In this document: piece by piece, positions 1 through 8,516 of the stretch
How positions within the stretch are numbered: position 1 is the stretch's first letter
Layout: each line of letters begins with the position of its first letter
Source of the DNA: Planctomycetota bacterium
GTDB lineage: Bacteria > Planctomycetota > Planctomycetia > Gemmatales > Gemmataceae
NCBI GenBank assembly: GCA_016872605.1
Contig: VGZI01000003.1
Coordinates: 1 to 64,000, forward strand
Direction: 5' to 3'
DNA length: 64,000 nucleotides
Program-made: the position numbers and the translations under genes
The notes under the pieces: generated by a model
What the model was told of the DNA's origin: nothing
Database searches by the model: none
Seen by the model: only the letters and a program-made list of their open reading frames with translations

Positions 1-1
1 C

Positions 2-712
2 GGGTTGGATGCGCGCCAGGCTGCGGACGTGCTGCGCCTGAGCGTGGTCATCGCACAACAGGCGCGCGATGATTTTCTGAAGCGCGATCCCAGGGATTCG
101 CCGCCCTCACCGCTGGGCTTGCTGGTGGCAGCGTCGATCGGGTGCTATGGCGCTTTCCTGCACGATGGGTCCGAATATCGCGGCGACTACGGCCTCACTC
201 TGGGGCAGCTCATCGATTGGCATCGTCCACGGCTCGAAATCCTCGCCGATGCCGGCGCCGATCTCATTGCCTGTGAGACAGTACCTTCCTTGCTCGAAGC
301 CGAGGCGTTGGTCACGTTGCTCGCGGAGTTTCCGGATACGCCAGCCTGGCTCAGCTTCAGTTGCCAGGATGAGCGCCGCCTGTGCCATGGCGAACGATTT
401 GCGGAAGCCGTGCGTCTTGCCAATGCGTCGCCGAACATCGTTGCCGTCGGCGTCAACTGCACATCGCCAAGATTCATCGACGGACTCCTCGAGTCGGCCG
501 CGCTCATCGCTCAGAAGCCGCTGTTGGTTTACCCGAACAGCGGTGAATCGTGGAACGCGGCCATGTACCGCTGGCAGGGGACGAATTCGGAAGCGGACTG
601 GAGTCAAGCGGTAAGACGATGGCACGCTCTCGGCGCACGGCTCATCGGCGGATGTTGCCGAACGACGCCGGAAACGATACGCCAGATCGGCGCGGCGTTA
701 CACGGGACCTGA
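2..712 (+). CDS. Homocysteine S-methyltransferase family protein, 5'-truncated
   Basis: The protein is the C-terminal three quarters of a homocysteine S-methyltransferase (MmuM/BHMT-like, Pfam S-methyl_trans). This zinc enzyme moves a methyl group from a donor such as S-methylmethionine to homocysteine in the cytoplasm. The zinc-binding cysteines are visible: one in 'GVNCTSP' and the pair in 'GGCCRTTP' near the C-terminus. The family is usually about 300 residues, and the reading frame is open to the left edge, so the true start lies outside the window. The TTG at position 5 is only where the ORF track begins. The stop codon touches a short palindromic repeat. The exact methyl donor cannot be told from sequence. 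Confidence 0.85.
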   Translation, partial: GLDARQAADVLRLSVVIAQQARDDFLKRDPRDSPPSPLGLLVAASIGCYGAFLHDGSEYRGDYGLTLGQLIDWHRPRLEILADAGADLIACETVPSLLEAEALVTLLAEFPDTPAWLSFSCQDERRLCHGERFAEAVRLANASPNIVAVGVNCTSPRFIDGLLESAALIAQKPLLVYPNSGESWNAAMYRWQGTNSEADWSQAVRRWHALGARLIGGCCRTTPETIRQIGAALHGT

Positions 713-750
713 TCTCAGGGGTTCGGAGTACGTCATCCCTGGGCTTCTCA
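711..750. repeat. Short palindromic repeat, family 'caggggttcggagta', copy 1
   Basis: An imperfect hairpin (cagggg...ccctgg arms around ttcggagta) directly after the methyltransferase stop. An almost identical unit lies at 2271-2308 after the next gene. It could act as an intrinsic stop or a REP-like element, but there is no clear T-run. Confidence 0.6.
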
Positions 751-808
751 ATTGCATTCCTCTCGCAAACGGGTACAATTCACCCAACCGATTGGGGGGA
801 CCAACGCC

Positions 809-2263
809 ATGCTATCCATCCTTGGGCATCCACAACGTCAGGCCGACGGTTGGACGCGCCGTGAGATGCTACAGGCGGCCGGCGCGGGTCTCATGGGGCT
901 GTTGCTCCCGAAAACGCTTCAGGCGGAGCAAACGCCGCGGCGTAAGGGCGCTCGCGCCAAGTCGGTCATCTTCATGTTTCTCTTCGGCGGCCCCAGCCAA
1001 CTCGAAACCTTCGACATGAAGCCGAATGCGATTGCCGAGATTCGCGGCCCGTTCGTGCCGACGCCATGCCGGACTCCGGGCCTGGCCATCTGCGAACATC
1101 TGCCGCGGCTTGCTCAGGTGTCGGACAAGTACACCGTCGTGCGGACGATGACGCATTCCTACAACGATCACTCCGGCGCCGGGCACTATTTGCAGACGGG
1201 CAAGCGCTGGCACATTCCGATCGGCGGCGGATTCAACGCGACGAGCCGCGATTGGCCGGCGATCGGCTCGGTGGTCGAGTATCTTGGCCAGCGTCGGCAG
1301 CTTCCAGGCGAGGCGCGGACGGGCAACCTCTCCGCTCACTACGCCGTCGTGCCGAGCCGATTGGGACACCTCGAGGCTCAGGGCCAATACATCCGCCCTG
1401 GCGAATACGCCGGCTGGCTGGGGCAGACGTACAATCCGCTCACGACGCGAGCCATGAACAAACGCGACGGCAACGACAATCCGTTTTGGCGCTTCTGCTC
1501 CGATGACGAACTCGACTTCCAGATCGAAGGCCTGGCCTTCCCGCCGGAGCTTCGCCTTGATCGCGTCAACGCTCGGCAATCGCTGTTGCACCAGTTCGAG
1601 ACGCAGCGAGCGGGCATGTTCGAGAACCAGCGAACGCGCGATCACGATCGCTTTCAGCAGCGTGCCGTCGCCCTGGCAACGTCGGACGCGACGCGCCGCG
1701 CTCTCGACATCCGCCAGGAACCGACGCGGCTGCGCGACTTCTATGGCCGGGGACTGTTCGGCCAGGCGACACTGATGGCCCGGCGCCTGATCGCGGCGGG
1801 CGTTCGCTTCGTCACGATCCACTACGATTGCTGCGACGGCTATAGCTGGGATTCGCACGTCCACTCCAACGACGTGCGCAATCACCTGCTGCCGACGTTC
1901 GATCAAGCCTTGGCCGCGCTGCTCGTCGATCTGGATGACCGTGGATTGCTGGACGAGACGCTGGTAGTCGCGCTGGGCGAGATGGGCCGCACGCCGCGTG
2001 GCACGCCGCAATGGGGCCGTAACCACTGGAGCACGCTGTTCCCGGCCGTGCTGGCGGGCGGCGGGATTCGGCGCGGCACGGTGTTCGGCGCTTCCGACCG
2101 CGATGCCGCCTATCCGATCGATCGCCCCGTTTCGCCGGAGGACCTGGCGGCGACGATCTATCACGCCCTCGGCATCGATCCGCATCTGCAACTGCCCGAC
2201 GCAACCGGACGGCCGACGACCATCGTCGAAGGCGGATCGCCTGTGGTGGATTTGTTTGGCTGA
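809..2263 (+). CDS. DUF1501 domain-containing secreted protein
   Basis: A DUF1501 protein, an alkaline-phosphatase-superfamily-like family heavily expanded in planctomycetes and often paired with DUF1549/DUF1553 cytochrome-like proteins elsewhere. The ATG at 809 is chosen over the ORF-track start because a 'ggggga' ribosome site lies just upstream and it gives a Tat-like leader (TRREMLQAAGAGLMG). Family motifs are 'MFLFGGPSQLETFD' near the N-terminus, 'SYNDHSGAGHY', 'WDSHVHSNDVR', 'ALGEMGRTPRG' and 'GRNHWSTLFPA'. The length of about 484 residues is normal. It probably works outside the cytoplasmic membrane. The substrate is unknown, and no DUF1549/1553 partner sits beside it here. Confidence 0.88.
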   Translation: MLSILGHPQRQADGWTRREMLQAAGAGLMGLLLPKTLQAEQTPRRKGARAKSVIFMFLFGGPSQLETFDMKPNAIAEIRGPFVPTPCRTPGLAICEHLPRLAQVSDKYTVVRTMTHSYNDHSGAGHYLQTGKRWHIPIGGGFNATSRDWPAIGSVVEYLGQRRQLPGEARTGNLSAHYAVVPSRLGHLEAQGQYIRPGEYAGWLGQTYNPLTTRAMNKRDGNDNPFWRFCSDDELDFQIEGLAFPPELRLDRVNARQSLLHQFETQRAGMFENQRTRDHDRFQQRAVALATSDATRRALDIRQEPTRLRDFYGRGLFGQATLMARRLIAAGVRFVTIHYDCCDGYSWDSHVHSNDVRNHLLPTFDQALAALLVDLDDRGLLDETLVVALGEMGRTPRGTPQWGRNHWSTLFPAVLAGGGIRRGTVFGASDRDAAYPIDRPVSPEDLAATIYHALGIDPHLQLPDATGRPTTIVEGGSPVVDLFG

Positions 2264-2270
2264 GAGAATT

Positions 2271-2308
2271 ATCCCAGGGGTTCGGAGTACTTCACTCCTG
2301 GGCTTCCA
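2271..2308. repeat. Short palindromic repeat, family 'caggggttcggagta', copy 2
   Basis: Second copy of the hairpin at 711-750 (cccaggggttcggagtac...ctcctgggc). It lies between the converging ends of the DUF1501 gene and the small gene at 2310, and may serve as a two-way terminator. Confidence 0.6.
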
Positions 2309-2309
2309 C

Positions 2310-2615
2310 TCACAACAATTCGACCTTGGTCCGCTCATCGACGGTGACGCTCGACATCTCCTTGTTATCCTTCGTGAAATGAATGACGGGGATGACGATG
2401 TCGTCCTCTCGCAAGCGATCCGTCGCCAGGCCGGTCGCCAGCGAGTCGAGGCAGCGAAACGTGCCTTCGACGGTGAACGTCCAGGTCTTCGTGCTGCCGA
2501 CCTTGACGCCCTGGGTGATGCGAATGCGCTGCCCGGGCTGCAGCGATTTCAATCGCTCCCACACCGCGGCCGGCAGCGGGCGCGTCGAATGCGGCGGCTT
2601 GCGCTCGGTCGTCAT
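2310..2615 (-). CDS. Conserved-looking small hypothetical protein coupled to ilvN
   Basis: A 101-residue, lysine- and threonine-rich protein with no recognised domain. The beta-rich run 'RIRITQGVKVGSTKTWTFTVEGTF' followed by 'REDDIVIPVIHFTKDN' suggests a small beta-barrel or SH3-like fold, but this is inference. Its ATG overlaps the ilvN stop by four bases (ATGA), the classic sign of translational coupling, so it is almost certainly translated with ilvN. No function can be assigned. It has no visible membrane segment or signal peptide. Confidence 0.7.
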   Translation of the reverse strand: MTTERKPPHSTRPLPAAVWERLKSLQPGQRIRITQGVKVGSTKTWTFTVEGTFRCLDSLATGLATDRLREDDIVIPVIHFTKDNKEMSSVTVDERTKVELL

Positions 2616-3109
2616 GCGCTTCCCTCCCGGTTGCGCCGGCCCCGCACCAGGGCGATTCGGCCCGTTCGCGCCAGTTCGATGATCCCGAACGGCCTCATCA
2701 AGTCGATGAACGCCTCGATCTTCTGCTCCTGGCCCGAAATCTCAATCATGAATGTGTCGAGGCTGATGTCGACGACTCTGCCGCGAAACATCTCGACGAG
2801 CAGTGCGATCTCGCTGCGTTTTTCAGACGGGGCAGAGACCTTGATCAACATCAAGTCGCGTTCGACATAATTTTCGCTGGAAATATCATCGACGCGGACG
2901 ATGGAGACGATCTTGTCAAGCTGTTTGCGCACCTGGTCGAGGACCGTGGCGTCGCCGTGTACCACGAAGGTCATGCGCGACAGCTGCGGCTGCTCGGTTT
3001 CGCCGACGGCGAGGCTATCGATGTTGAACCCGCGCGAGGCGAGCATGCCGGAGACGTGAGCCAGCACGCCCGGCTGGTTTTGCACTAAAGCAGAAAGAAC
3101 GTGACGCAT
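2612..3109 (-). CDS. ilvN: Acetolactate synthase small (regulatory) subunit
   Basis: Regulatory subunit of acetohydroxyacid synthase, which makes acetolactate for valine, leucine and isoleucine synthesis and carries the valine-feedback site. The N-terminal ACT domain is evident in 'VLSALVQNQPGVLAHVSGMLASRGFNIDSL', followed by the typical 'ERDLMLIKVSAP' and 'FRGRVVDISLDTFMIEISG' segments. The length of 165 residues is exactly that of the family. The catalytic subunit ilvB is not next to it; the only operon partner is the overlapping small gene at 2310-2615. It could equally be called ilvH; the name depends on isozyme only. Confidence 0.95.
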   Translation of the reverse strand: MRHVLSALVQNQPGVLAHVSGMLASRGFNIDSLAVGETEQPQLSRMTFVVHGDATVLDQVRKQLDKIVSIVRVDDISSENYVERDLMLIKVSAPSEKRSEIALLVEMFRGRVVDISLDTFMIEISGQEQKIEAFIDLMRPFGIIELARTGRIALVRGRRNREGSA

Positions 3110-3224
3110 GCTGACATCATAGGAAAATGCTTGCTTGAAGCCGAGTGACCGCGTATGTCATCTTTGCCGCTCGCGGAGTAGCAAAAGGGCGCTAGGCCGC
3201 AAGCGATGCATGGGAGACCTGATC

Positions 3225-4106
3225 ATGTCGAAGCCATCACGACGTCAATTCATTGCCACCAGCGCCGCGGTCGCCAGTGTTGCGACCGTGCCGGCGTTGA
3301 TCGAAGCGGCCGAGCCGAGGCCGGCGCAACAACAGCCGGAACGCGATCCGTTCGGTGGGTTCACGGTTGGCATCCAGAGCTACAGCTACCGCCAGCTCAG
3401 CCTCGAGCGCGCCCTCGAGCAAATCCAGGGGCTCGGCCTGCGCAACGTCGAACTGTACCGCGGCCACGTGCCGCTCGCCGCGACCGAGGCGCAGATTCGA
3501 GCTGTGCGCAATCTGCTCGAAAAACACCGCATCACGCCGGTCGCGTTCGGCGTCGAGCGCTTTACGAAGGATCACGCCGCCAACCGCCGGCTTTTCGAGT
3601 TCGCCCGCCGCCTGGGCGTGCGCTTTCTCACAGCCGACCCCGATCCCGAAAGCTTCGACAGCCTCGATCAACTCGTCGTCGAGTTCGGCATCGGCATCGC
3701 CATCCACCCGCACGGCCCGGTCGGCCAGCAACTGCACCGCTGGTACTCGGCCGAGGAGATCATGAAAACCATCCGCGAGCGCACACTGATCGGCGCCTGC
3801 CTCGACACCGGCCATCTCATCCGCAGCGCCCAGAACCCGTTCAACCGCAACCTCGACCCGGCTCAGCAAATTCGCCGCATGGGCGCCCGCAACTTCGGCA
3901 TGCATCTGAAGGACCACGACAACAAGACGCGCACCGACGTCGTCTTTGGCCGAGGCGTCCTCAACGTCGGCAACGTGCTGCGAGCGCTGCGCGAGGTCCG
4001 CTTCGGCGGCTACATCGCCATCGAATACGAAGCCAACCCCGCCAATCCCACGCCCGACATCCGCGCCTGCCTGGATGTGTTTCGCGAAGCCGTGCGCAAG
4101 CTGTAG
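3225..4106 (+). CDS. Secreted sugar phosphate isomerase/epimerase-like TIM-barrel protein
   Basis: A xylose-isomerase-like TIM barrel (AP_endonuc_2 family). The start is placed at ATG 3225, 30 codons into the ORF-track entry, because it is preceded by a 'gggaga' ribosome site and begins a twin-arginine leader, SRRQFIATSAAVASVATVPALIEAA. Barrel motifs include 'GIQSYSYRQLSLERALEQIQGLG', 'CLDTGHLIRSAQNP' and 'GMHLKDHDNKTRTDVVFGRG', the last two carrying likely metal-binding Asp, His and Glu residues. Such exported barrels are common in planctomycetes and are thought to act on sugars or inositols. The substrate is unknown. Confidence 0.85.
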   Translation: MSKPSRRQFIATSAAVASVATVPALIEAAEPRPAQQQPERDPFGGFTVGIQSYSYRQLSLERALEQIQGLGLRNVELYRGHVPLAATEAQIRAVRNLLEKHRITPVAFGVERFTKDHAANRRLFEFARRLGVRFLTADPDPESFDSLDQLVVEFGIGIAIHPHGPVGQQLHRWYSAEEIMKTIRERTLIGACLDTGHLIRSAQNPFNRNLDPAQQIRRMGARNFGMHLKDHDNKTRTDVVFGRGVLNVGNVLRALREVRFGGYIAIEYEANPANPTPDIRACLDVFREAVRKL

Positions 4107-4125
4107 CCTTGGATGGTCCCTGTCC

Positions 4126-4173
4126 GAGCCTGAACGCCAGTGAAGGCCGTGCGTGCGCCCTTCGCTGGCGCTC
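4126..4173. repeat. Diverged 'gagcctgaagcg' hairpin
   Basis: A degenerate member of the repeat family seen perfectly at 29104-29162 (gagcctgaacgccagtgaagg...cccttcgctggcgctcc). It lies between convergent genes. Confidence 0.45.
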
Positions 4174-4198
4174 CTATTCGCAATAGCGGACGGCACTA

Positions 4199-4600
4199 TT
4201 ACCGCAGATAGTGCCAATAGATCACCCACGCAATCGCTTGCTTGTAGGTCGCTTGTCTGAATCCCGGAACGAGCTTGCGTACGTGCTCGACGATTTTGCG
4301 AGGAGGATTGCCTGCACCATTCACATACGCTGGGACAACCAAGTCCTCGTTGGCTTTGACGACGGCCAAGGCTCGATCGTAGAGGTCAGTGCCTTTCCGG
4401 ATAGCATTTGCAATTTGCCTGGCCGAGAATCCCGGGCAGCGCCGCCGCAGGCTCGCAATCGCCTTCTCGCGCGACTCGTATCCGCGATAGCGCCATCGAC
4501 ATCGCATGGCCGACAAAAACGCGCGATCCAGCAGTTCGCCTCGCGTGGGTGATGATCTGGAATTTGCCATGCGCCGTTGGTTCCCATCACTCGCCGTCAT
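4199..4600 (-). CDS. Hypothetical helical protein coupled to argC
   Basis: A 133-residue protein without a recognised domain. It is rich in Arg and Ala with two repeat-like helical stretches ending in similar words: 'CPGFSARQIANAIRKG' and 'VPGFRQATYKQAIAWVIYWHY', suggesting a duplicated helical unit. Its ATG overlaps the argC stop (ATGA, 4597-4600), so it is translated together with argC. A start at the second Met (MANSRSSPTRGELL) is possible but loses that coupling. No signal peptide or membrane segment is clear. Function unknown. Confidence 0.65.
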   Translation of the reverse strand: MTASDGNQRRMANSRSSPTRGELLDRAFLSAMRCRWRYRGYESREKAIASLRRRCPGFSARQIANAIRKGTDLYDRALAVVKANEDLVVPAYVNGAGNPPRKIVEHVRKLVPGFRQATYKQAIAWVIYWHYLR

Positions 4601-5610
4601 CGGAGCGCCGTCGTCTCTTCGTAGCCGAACATTTGATTGAAGTTCTGCACTGCCACGCCGCTGGCGCCGCGGACGAGGTTATCCTCGGCAACGAGGACGA
4701 CGATGCGGCCACGGACGACGCGTGCCGTCATGTCGATGAAGTTGCTGTGCGCGCTGTCCTTGGTCGCCGGTATCTGCTTGGTCACGCGCACGAACGGCGC
4801 GTTGCGATAGTACTCGCGATAGAGGTCGAGCAGCTGCGCATCGGTGAAATTTCGATGGGGCGTCACGTAGATCGAGGTGAAGATGCCGCGATCCATCGGG
4901 ATCAGATGCGGCGTGAAGATGACCTCGACCGGTTCGCCGGCGATTTCGGAAAGCGTTTGCTCGATCTCCGGCGTGTGGCGATGATGGCCGACGTTGTAGG
5001 CGGCCACACTCTCATTGCATTCGGGGAAGTGAAAGTTCGGCTTTGGCGTTCGTCCGCCGCCGGAAACGCCGGACTTCGAGTCGATGATAATGTCCTTTAA
5101 GCTCACGTATTTCCCCGCCACCAGCGGCGCGAGGCCGAGGATACCGGTCTGCGGATAGCAGCCAGGATTGGCGATGAGCGTTGCGGCTTTGATGTCGTCG
5201 CCATAGATCTCTGGGAGCCCATAAACCGCGTGGGCGAGGTTTGCCAGATCGTGATGGGTTTCACCGTACCACTGGGCGTAAACGTTCGGATCGCGCAGGC
5301 GATAGTCGGCGCTCAAGTCAACAACTCGGAGCCCTCGATTCAACAACGGGGCGATGGCTTCCATGCTTGCGCCGTGCGGCAAACAGCCGAAGACGCATTG
5401 AACACCCTTCTTGACCAGCATGTCGGCGTCGAACGGTTCCATGCGCAGGTCGATGCGCCCCGCCAGGCTCGGATGCGATTCCGCCACGCTCGGCATCTTC
5501 TCGTCGCGCGACGTGACGGCGACGATCTCGGCATGCGGATGCCGCAGCAGGATCTTGATCAGTTCACAGGCGGTGTATCCGGTGCCGCCCAAGATGGCGA
5601 TCTTGGTCAT
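4597..5610 (-). CDS. argC: N-acetyl-gamma-glutamyl-phosphate reductase
   Basis: Third step of arginine synthesis: NADPH-dependent reduction of N-acetylglutamyl phosphate to the semialdehyde. The N-terminal Rossmann motif is 'IAILGGTGYTACELIKILLRHP'. The catalytic cysteine lies at about residue 151 in 'IANPGCYPQ'. Family markers 'LSADYRL', 'KSGVSGGGR' and 'VGHHRHTPEIEQ' follow. The length of 337 residues is typical. The other arg genes are not in this window. The gene is followed with a four-base overlap by a small orphan gene, the same arrangement as ilvN. Confidence 0.96.
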   Translation of the reverse strand: MTKIAILGGTGYTACELIKILLRHPHAEIVAVTSRDEKMPSVAESHPSLAGRIDLRMEPFDADMLVKKGVQCVFGCLPHGASMEAIAPLLNRGLRVVDLSADYRLRDPNVYAQWYGETHHDLANLAHAVYGLPEIYGDDIKAATLIANPGCYPQTGILGLAPLVAGKYVSLKDIIIDSKSGVSGGGRTPKPNFHFPECNESVAAYNVGHHRHTPEIEQTLSEIAGEPVEVIFTPHLIPMDRGIFTSIYVTPHRNFTDAQLLDLYREYYRNAPFVRVTKQIPATKDSAHSNFIDMTARVVRGRIVVLVAEDNLVRGASGVAVQNFNQMFGYEETTALR

Positions 5611-5631
5611 TTGTCGTTGGTCCGTAGGGTG

Positions 5632-5680
5632 TCAGAGCCTGAAGTGCGAGCCGAGATTTCCTTCGCTCACGCTTCAGCCT
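5632..5680. repeat. 'gagcctgaagcg' hairpin, diverged copy
   Basis: The element (tcagagcctgaag...cgcttcagcct) lies upstream of argC in the gap before the divergent amidase gene. It belongs to the family at 29104 and 29974. Confidence 0.5.
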
Positions 5681-5771
5681 CGGAAGGATCTTGCCAACAC
5701 ATCGTACTTTCTACACTACTCTTACCCTCGCGATTTGACTACGGACCACCGACCACGGACAACGGACGACC

Positions 5772-7100
5772 ATGCAGACCATTCACGCGGCCGCCGATGC
5801 AATCAAACGGAAAGAGATCACGCCCACGCAACTCGTCGAACAATGTCTAACGGCCATCGAGCGCTGGGAGAAGCACGTGCATGCCTGGGTATTCGTCGAT
5901 GCCGACTATGCCCGCGGCGAGGCGAAACGGTTGGAAGCCGACCTGGCGAGAGGCTTCTATCGCGGTCCGCTGCACGGCATGCCGATCGGCGTGAAGGACA
6001 TTTACGACGTGTACGATTGGCCGACGGCGTGCGGGTCGAAGCTCTGGGCCAACAGCATTTCCCGGCAAGATGCGGCCGTCGTTGCGTCGTTGCGCGAGGC
6101 CGGCGCGATCTTCCTGGGCAAGACGGTGACGACGCAGTATGCCAGCTTCGATCCGCCCGTGACGAAGAATCCGTGGAACCTGGCGCACACGCCGGGGGGG
6201 TCGTCGAGCGGATCAGCAGCCGCGGTCGCAACTGGCATGTGCCTGGCTGCCCTCGGCTCGCAGACCGGCGGGTCGATCACGCGCCCCGCCTCGTACTGCG
6301 GCATCGCTGGTTGCAAGCCGACCTATGGCCTGCTCCCGCTCGACGGCATCATGCCGCTGGCTCATTCGATGGATCACCCTGGGCCCATGGCGCACAATGC
6401 GACCGACTTGGCGATTCTCCTGCGCGGCATGTGCGACGGCTGGGCGCCGAACGACTCTATCAACTTCGTCGAAAAAGCCGCCGTGCCGGTGAGTCGGCCC
6501 CGTTTCGGGCGCCTGCGCCAACTTTTCGACGAGAATGCCGACGATACCACGCGCGATATGATGGATGAGATCGTCCATCGATTTGCCGAGGACGGCGCGA
6601 GCGTCGAGGAGTTCGCCCTGCCGGCCGCGTTCTCCGACGTAGTGCGGCGTCATCGCATCGTGATGGCGGTCGAGGCGGCGCAGTACCATGAGCCTCGCTT
6701 CCGTCGGCATCCGGAGGACTATTCGCCGCGCATCTCGCAACTCCTCAAGGAAGGCCTCGACTGCCCCGCCAGCGAATACGCTCGCACCAAGCAGCATCAG
6801 CAAGAGTTGACGCAAGCGATGGGCCTGTCGATCTATGGCGACCTCGTGCTGCTCTGCCCTGCGACAACGTGCCCGGCGCCGCTGGCCGACACGACCGGTG
6901 ATCCGGCGTTCAACTCGCCGTGGAGTTACACCGGATTGCCGACGATCTCCCTTCAAACGGGCTATTTTGTCGACGGATTGCCGTTGGCGATTCAGTTGGT
7001 CGCTGGGCCGAACCGCGAAGACGTGTTATTCAGCACGGCCGCCTGGTGCGAGAAGCGCCTGGCCGCGACGCCGTTGCAGCCGCCGTATCCGGAGAAATGA
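5772..7100 (+). CDS. Amidase signature family enzyme
   Basis: An amidase of the AS family (GatA/fatty-acid-amide-hydrolase-like) that hydrolyses an amide with a Ser-cisSer-Lys triad. The glycine/serine core is present as 'HTPGGSSSGSAAAVA' and the nucleophile region as 'GSQTGGSITRPASYCGIAG'. The catalytic lysine is in 'GMPIGVKDIYD'. At 442 residues it is slightly shorter than GatA, and no gatB or gatC lies nearby, so it is more likely a metabolic amidase than the Glu-tRNA amidotransferase subunit. No signal peptide is visible. The substrate is unknown. Confidence 0.88.
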   Translation: MQTIHAAADAIKRKEITPTQLVEQCLTAIERWEKHVHAWVFVDADYARGEAKRLEADLARGFYRGPLHGMPIGVKDIYDVYDWPTACGSKLWANSISRQDAAVVASLREAGAIFLGKTVTTQYASFDPPVTKNPWNLAHTPGGSSSGSAAAVATGMCLAALGSQTGGSITRPASYCGIAGCKPTYGLLPLDGIMPLAHSMDHPGPMAHNATDLAILLRGMCDGWAPNDSINFVEKAAVPVSRPRFGRLRQLFDENADDTTRDMMDEIVHRFAEDGASVEEFALPAAFSDVVRRHRIVMAVEAAQYHEPRFRRHPEDYSPRISQLLKEGLDCPASEYARTKQHQQELTQAMGLSIYGDLVLLCPATTCPAPLADTTGDPAFNSPWSYTGLPTISLQTGYFVDGLPLAIQLVAGPNREDVLFSTAAWCEKRLAATPLQPPYPEK

Positions 7101-7188
7101 TCGAATGCAACGAAAGACAGGGTTAGCCGGACACGCAAGCGACGGATGATATCTCGCCCGTCGCTGGCGCGTCCGGCAAACGGGGGAG

Positions 7189-7320
7189 GTGCAAACGGCC
7201 ATTGCATACTTCTCAACGTGGACGACTTACGGGAGGTGGCTGCCGAGCGATGCTCGGGGCTGGTTTGATCGCCGCCGCGGCTTGCAGCCCCCTGATCTGC
7301 TGCGTGAGTTTGAAGCCGCG
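7189..7320 (+). pseudogene. N-terminal fragment of an IS200-like / REP-associated transposase
   Basis: Translation from GTG 7189 gives 'YFSTWTTYGRWLPSDARGW' followed by 'RRRGLQPPDLLREFEA'. This is the typical start of planctomycete Y1 (IS200-like, REP-associated) transposases, whose N-terminus reads roughly TxTTYGTWLPGDxRGW. After about 45 residues the similarity ends and the next gene begins in another frame, so only an N-terminal scrap remains; the HUH and catalytic Tyr parts are absent. Identification rests on recalled family sequence, not on a search. Confidence 0.6.
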
Positions 7321-7339
7321 TTACAACGGAGGTTCTTGC

Positions 7340-8431
7340 ATGATTGCTTGTGTTATTGTGGCATACATACTCGCCCAACCCGCCGCTGGCTCGCTCGAAG
7401 TCGTCGACGCCAAGCTGATGCCGGCGCTCACGAAGCAATTCGCGCAAACCGACGGCTGGACCGGCGGCGACGGCGCGCAATCCATCGTCCTGAGCAAGAA
7501 CCGCACGCTTTGGCTCTTTGCCGACACCTGGATCGGCAAGATCGAGAACGGCAAGCGCGTCATGCCGCGCATGGTCAACAACACCTTCGCCTGGCAATCG
7601 CTCGACAAGCCCGATGAGCCGTTGCGATTCTTCTGGGCGAAGAACGAGAAAGGCCCCGATTCAATCCTGAAGCCGACGCAGAAGGACACCTGGTACTGGC
7701 CCGGCGACGGCGGCTTGGTCGACGGCAAGCTCTACATCTTCTGCAAGCTGATTCGCCGACAGGAAAAAGGAGCACCGGGCTTTCAGTTCGACTGGTTCCA
7801 CAACGAGGTTCTGCAAATTGCCAACCCGCTCGACGAGCCGACCGCGTGGAAGGTCGAACGTTATCGCTTCTCCGATAATGCCGATCAGCCCAGGCTCGGC
7901 GTCGCGGCATTGCTGGAAGGCGATTATCTGTATGCCTACGGCCTGTTTCCTACGAGCCAGTCGAAGCCGTTCAACAATCCGCTCGGTGTCGCTCGCATCG
8001 AAAAGAAGAAATTGGCGAACATGAATCGTGACGACTGGGAATATTGGTGCGAGACTGAATGGAAAAAATCACCCAGTAAGCTCACTGTACTTTTCCGCGA
8101 CGCCCCGGCCGAGTTCACCGTCACCAAGGTTCGCGGCATTCCCGGTTATGTCGCCACGTACACCCGGTTCGGCATCGGCGGCAACGTCGCGGTCCGCCAC
8201 GCCATGCGCCCCGAAGGCCCATGGTCGAAGCCGATCATCGCCTACAAATGTCCGGAAACCGAGAAGAAGATTTTTCAGTATGGCGCCAAAGCTCATCCCG
8301 AATTAGCCACGCGTGACGGCCAACTCGTTGTCACGTATTGCCGAAATATCGGCTCCCTCGCGGACCACGTGAACCGCCCGGAAATATACTTTCCCCAAGG
8401 CGTCGAGGTGCAGGTACGCTGGAAACGATAG
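7340..8431 (+). CDS. Secreted beta-propeller protein, DUF4185/glycosidase-like
   Basis: The start is set at ATG 7340, 46 codons inside the ORF-track entry, because a 'ggagg' ribosome site precedes it and it gives a short hydrophobic leader (MIACVIVAYILAQPAAG). The repeated blade-like segments 'NRTLWLFADTWIG', 'DGGLVDGKLYIFCKLI' and 'YVATYTRFGIGGNVAVRHA' resemble DUF4185 and GH43/GH117-like five-bladed propellers that bind or cleave sugars. At 363 residues it fits one propeller domain. Catalytic residues cannot be named with confidence. The gene sits directly behind a transposase scrap. Confidence 0.7.
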   Translation: MIACVIVAYILAQPAAGSLEVVDAKLMPALTKQFAQTDGWTGGDGAQSIVLSKNRTLWLFADTWIGKIENGKRVMPRMVNNTFAWQSLDKPDEPLRFFWAKNEKGPDSILKPTQKDTWYWPGDGGLVDGKLYIFCKLIRRQEKGAPGFQFDWFHNEVLQIANPLDEPTAWKVERYRFSDNADQPRLGVAALLEGDYLYAYGLFPTSQSKPFNNPLGVARIEKKKLANMNRDDWEYWCETEWKKSPSKLTVLFRDAPAEFTVTKVRGIPGYVATYTRFGIGGNVAVRHAMRPEGPWSKPIIAYKCPETEKKIFQYGAKAHPELATRDGQLVVTYCRNIGSLADHVNRPEIYFPQGVEVQVRWKR

Positions 8432-8437
8432 GCCCGC

Positions 8438-8500
8438 TTAGCCCCGCCGCGTAGAGGCGGGGGGGCACGGCGCTCACCCGCCTCTACGAGGCGGGGCTAA
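8438..8500. repeat. Long inverted repeat 'ttagccccgcc...ggcggggctaa'
   Basis: Two 24-base arms (8438-8461 and 8477-8500) that are nearly perfect inverted copies, separated by about 15 bases. Partial units of the same family appear at 13073-13097 and 33731-33752. It lies between two same-strand genes and could stop transcription or be a REP-type element. Confidence 0.8.
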
Positions 8501-8516
8501 ACAACTCGGAGAATCC

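Noticed and set aside
869-2338. 489-residue minus-strand ORF opposite the DUF1501 gene
   Set aside because: The plus strand carries all DUF1501 motifs; the antisense frame is a codon-bias artefact.
3135-3224. Upstream start for the TIM-barrel protein (MKPSDRVCHLC...)
   Set aside because: It has no ribosome site and would bury the Tat leader that begins at 3225.
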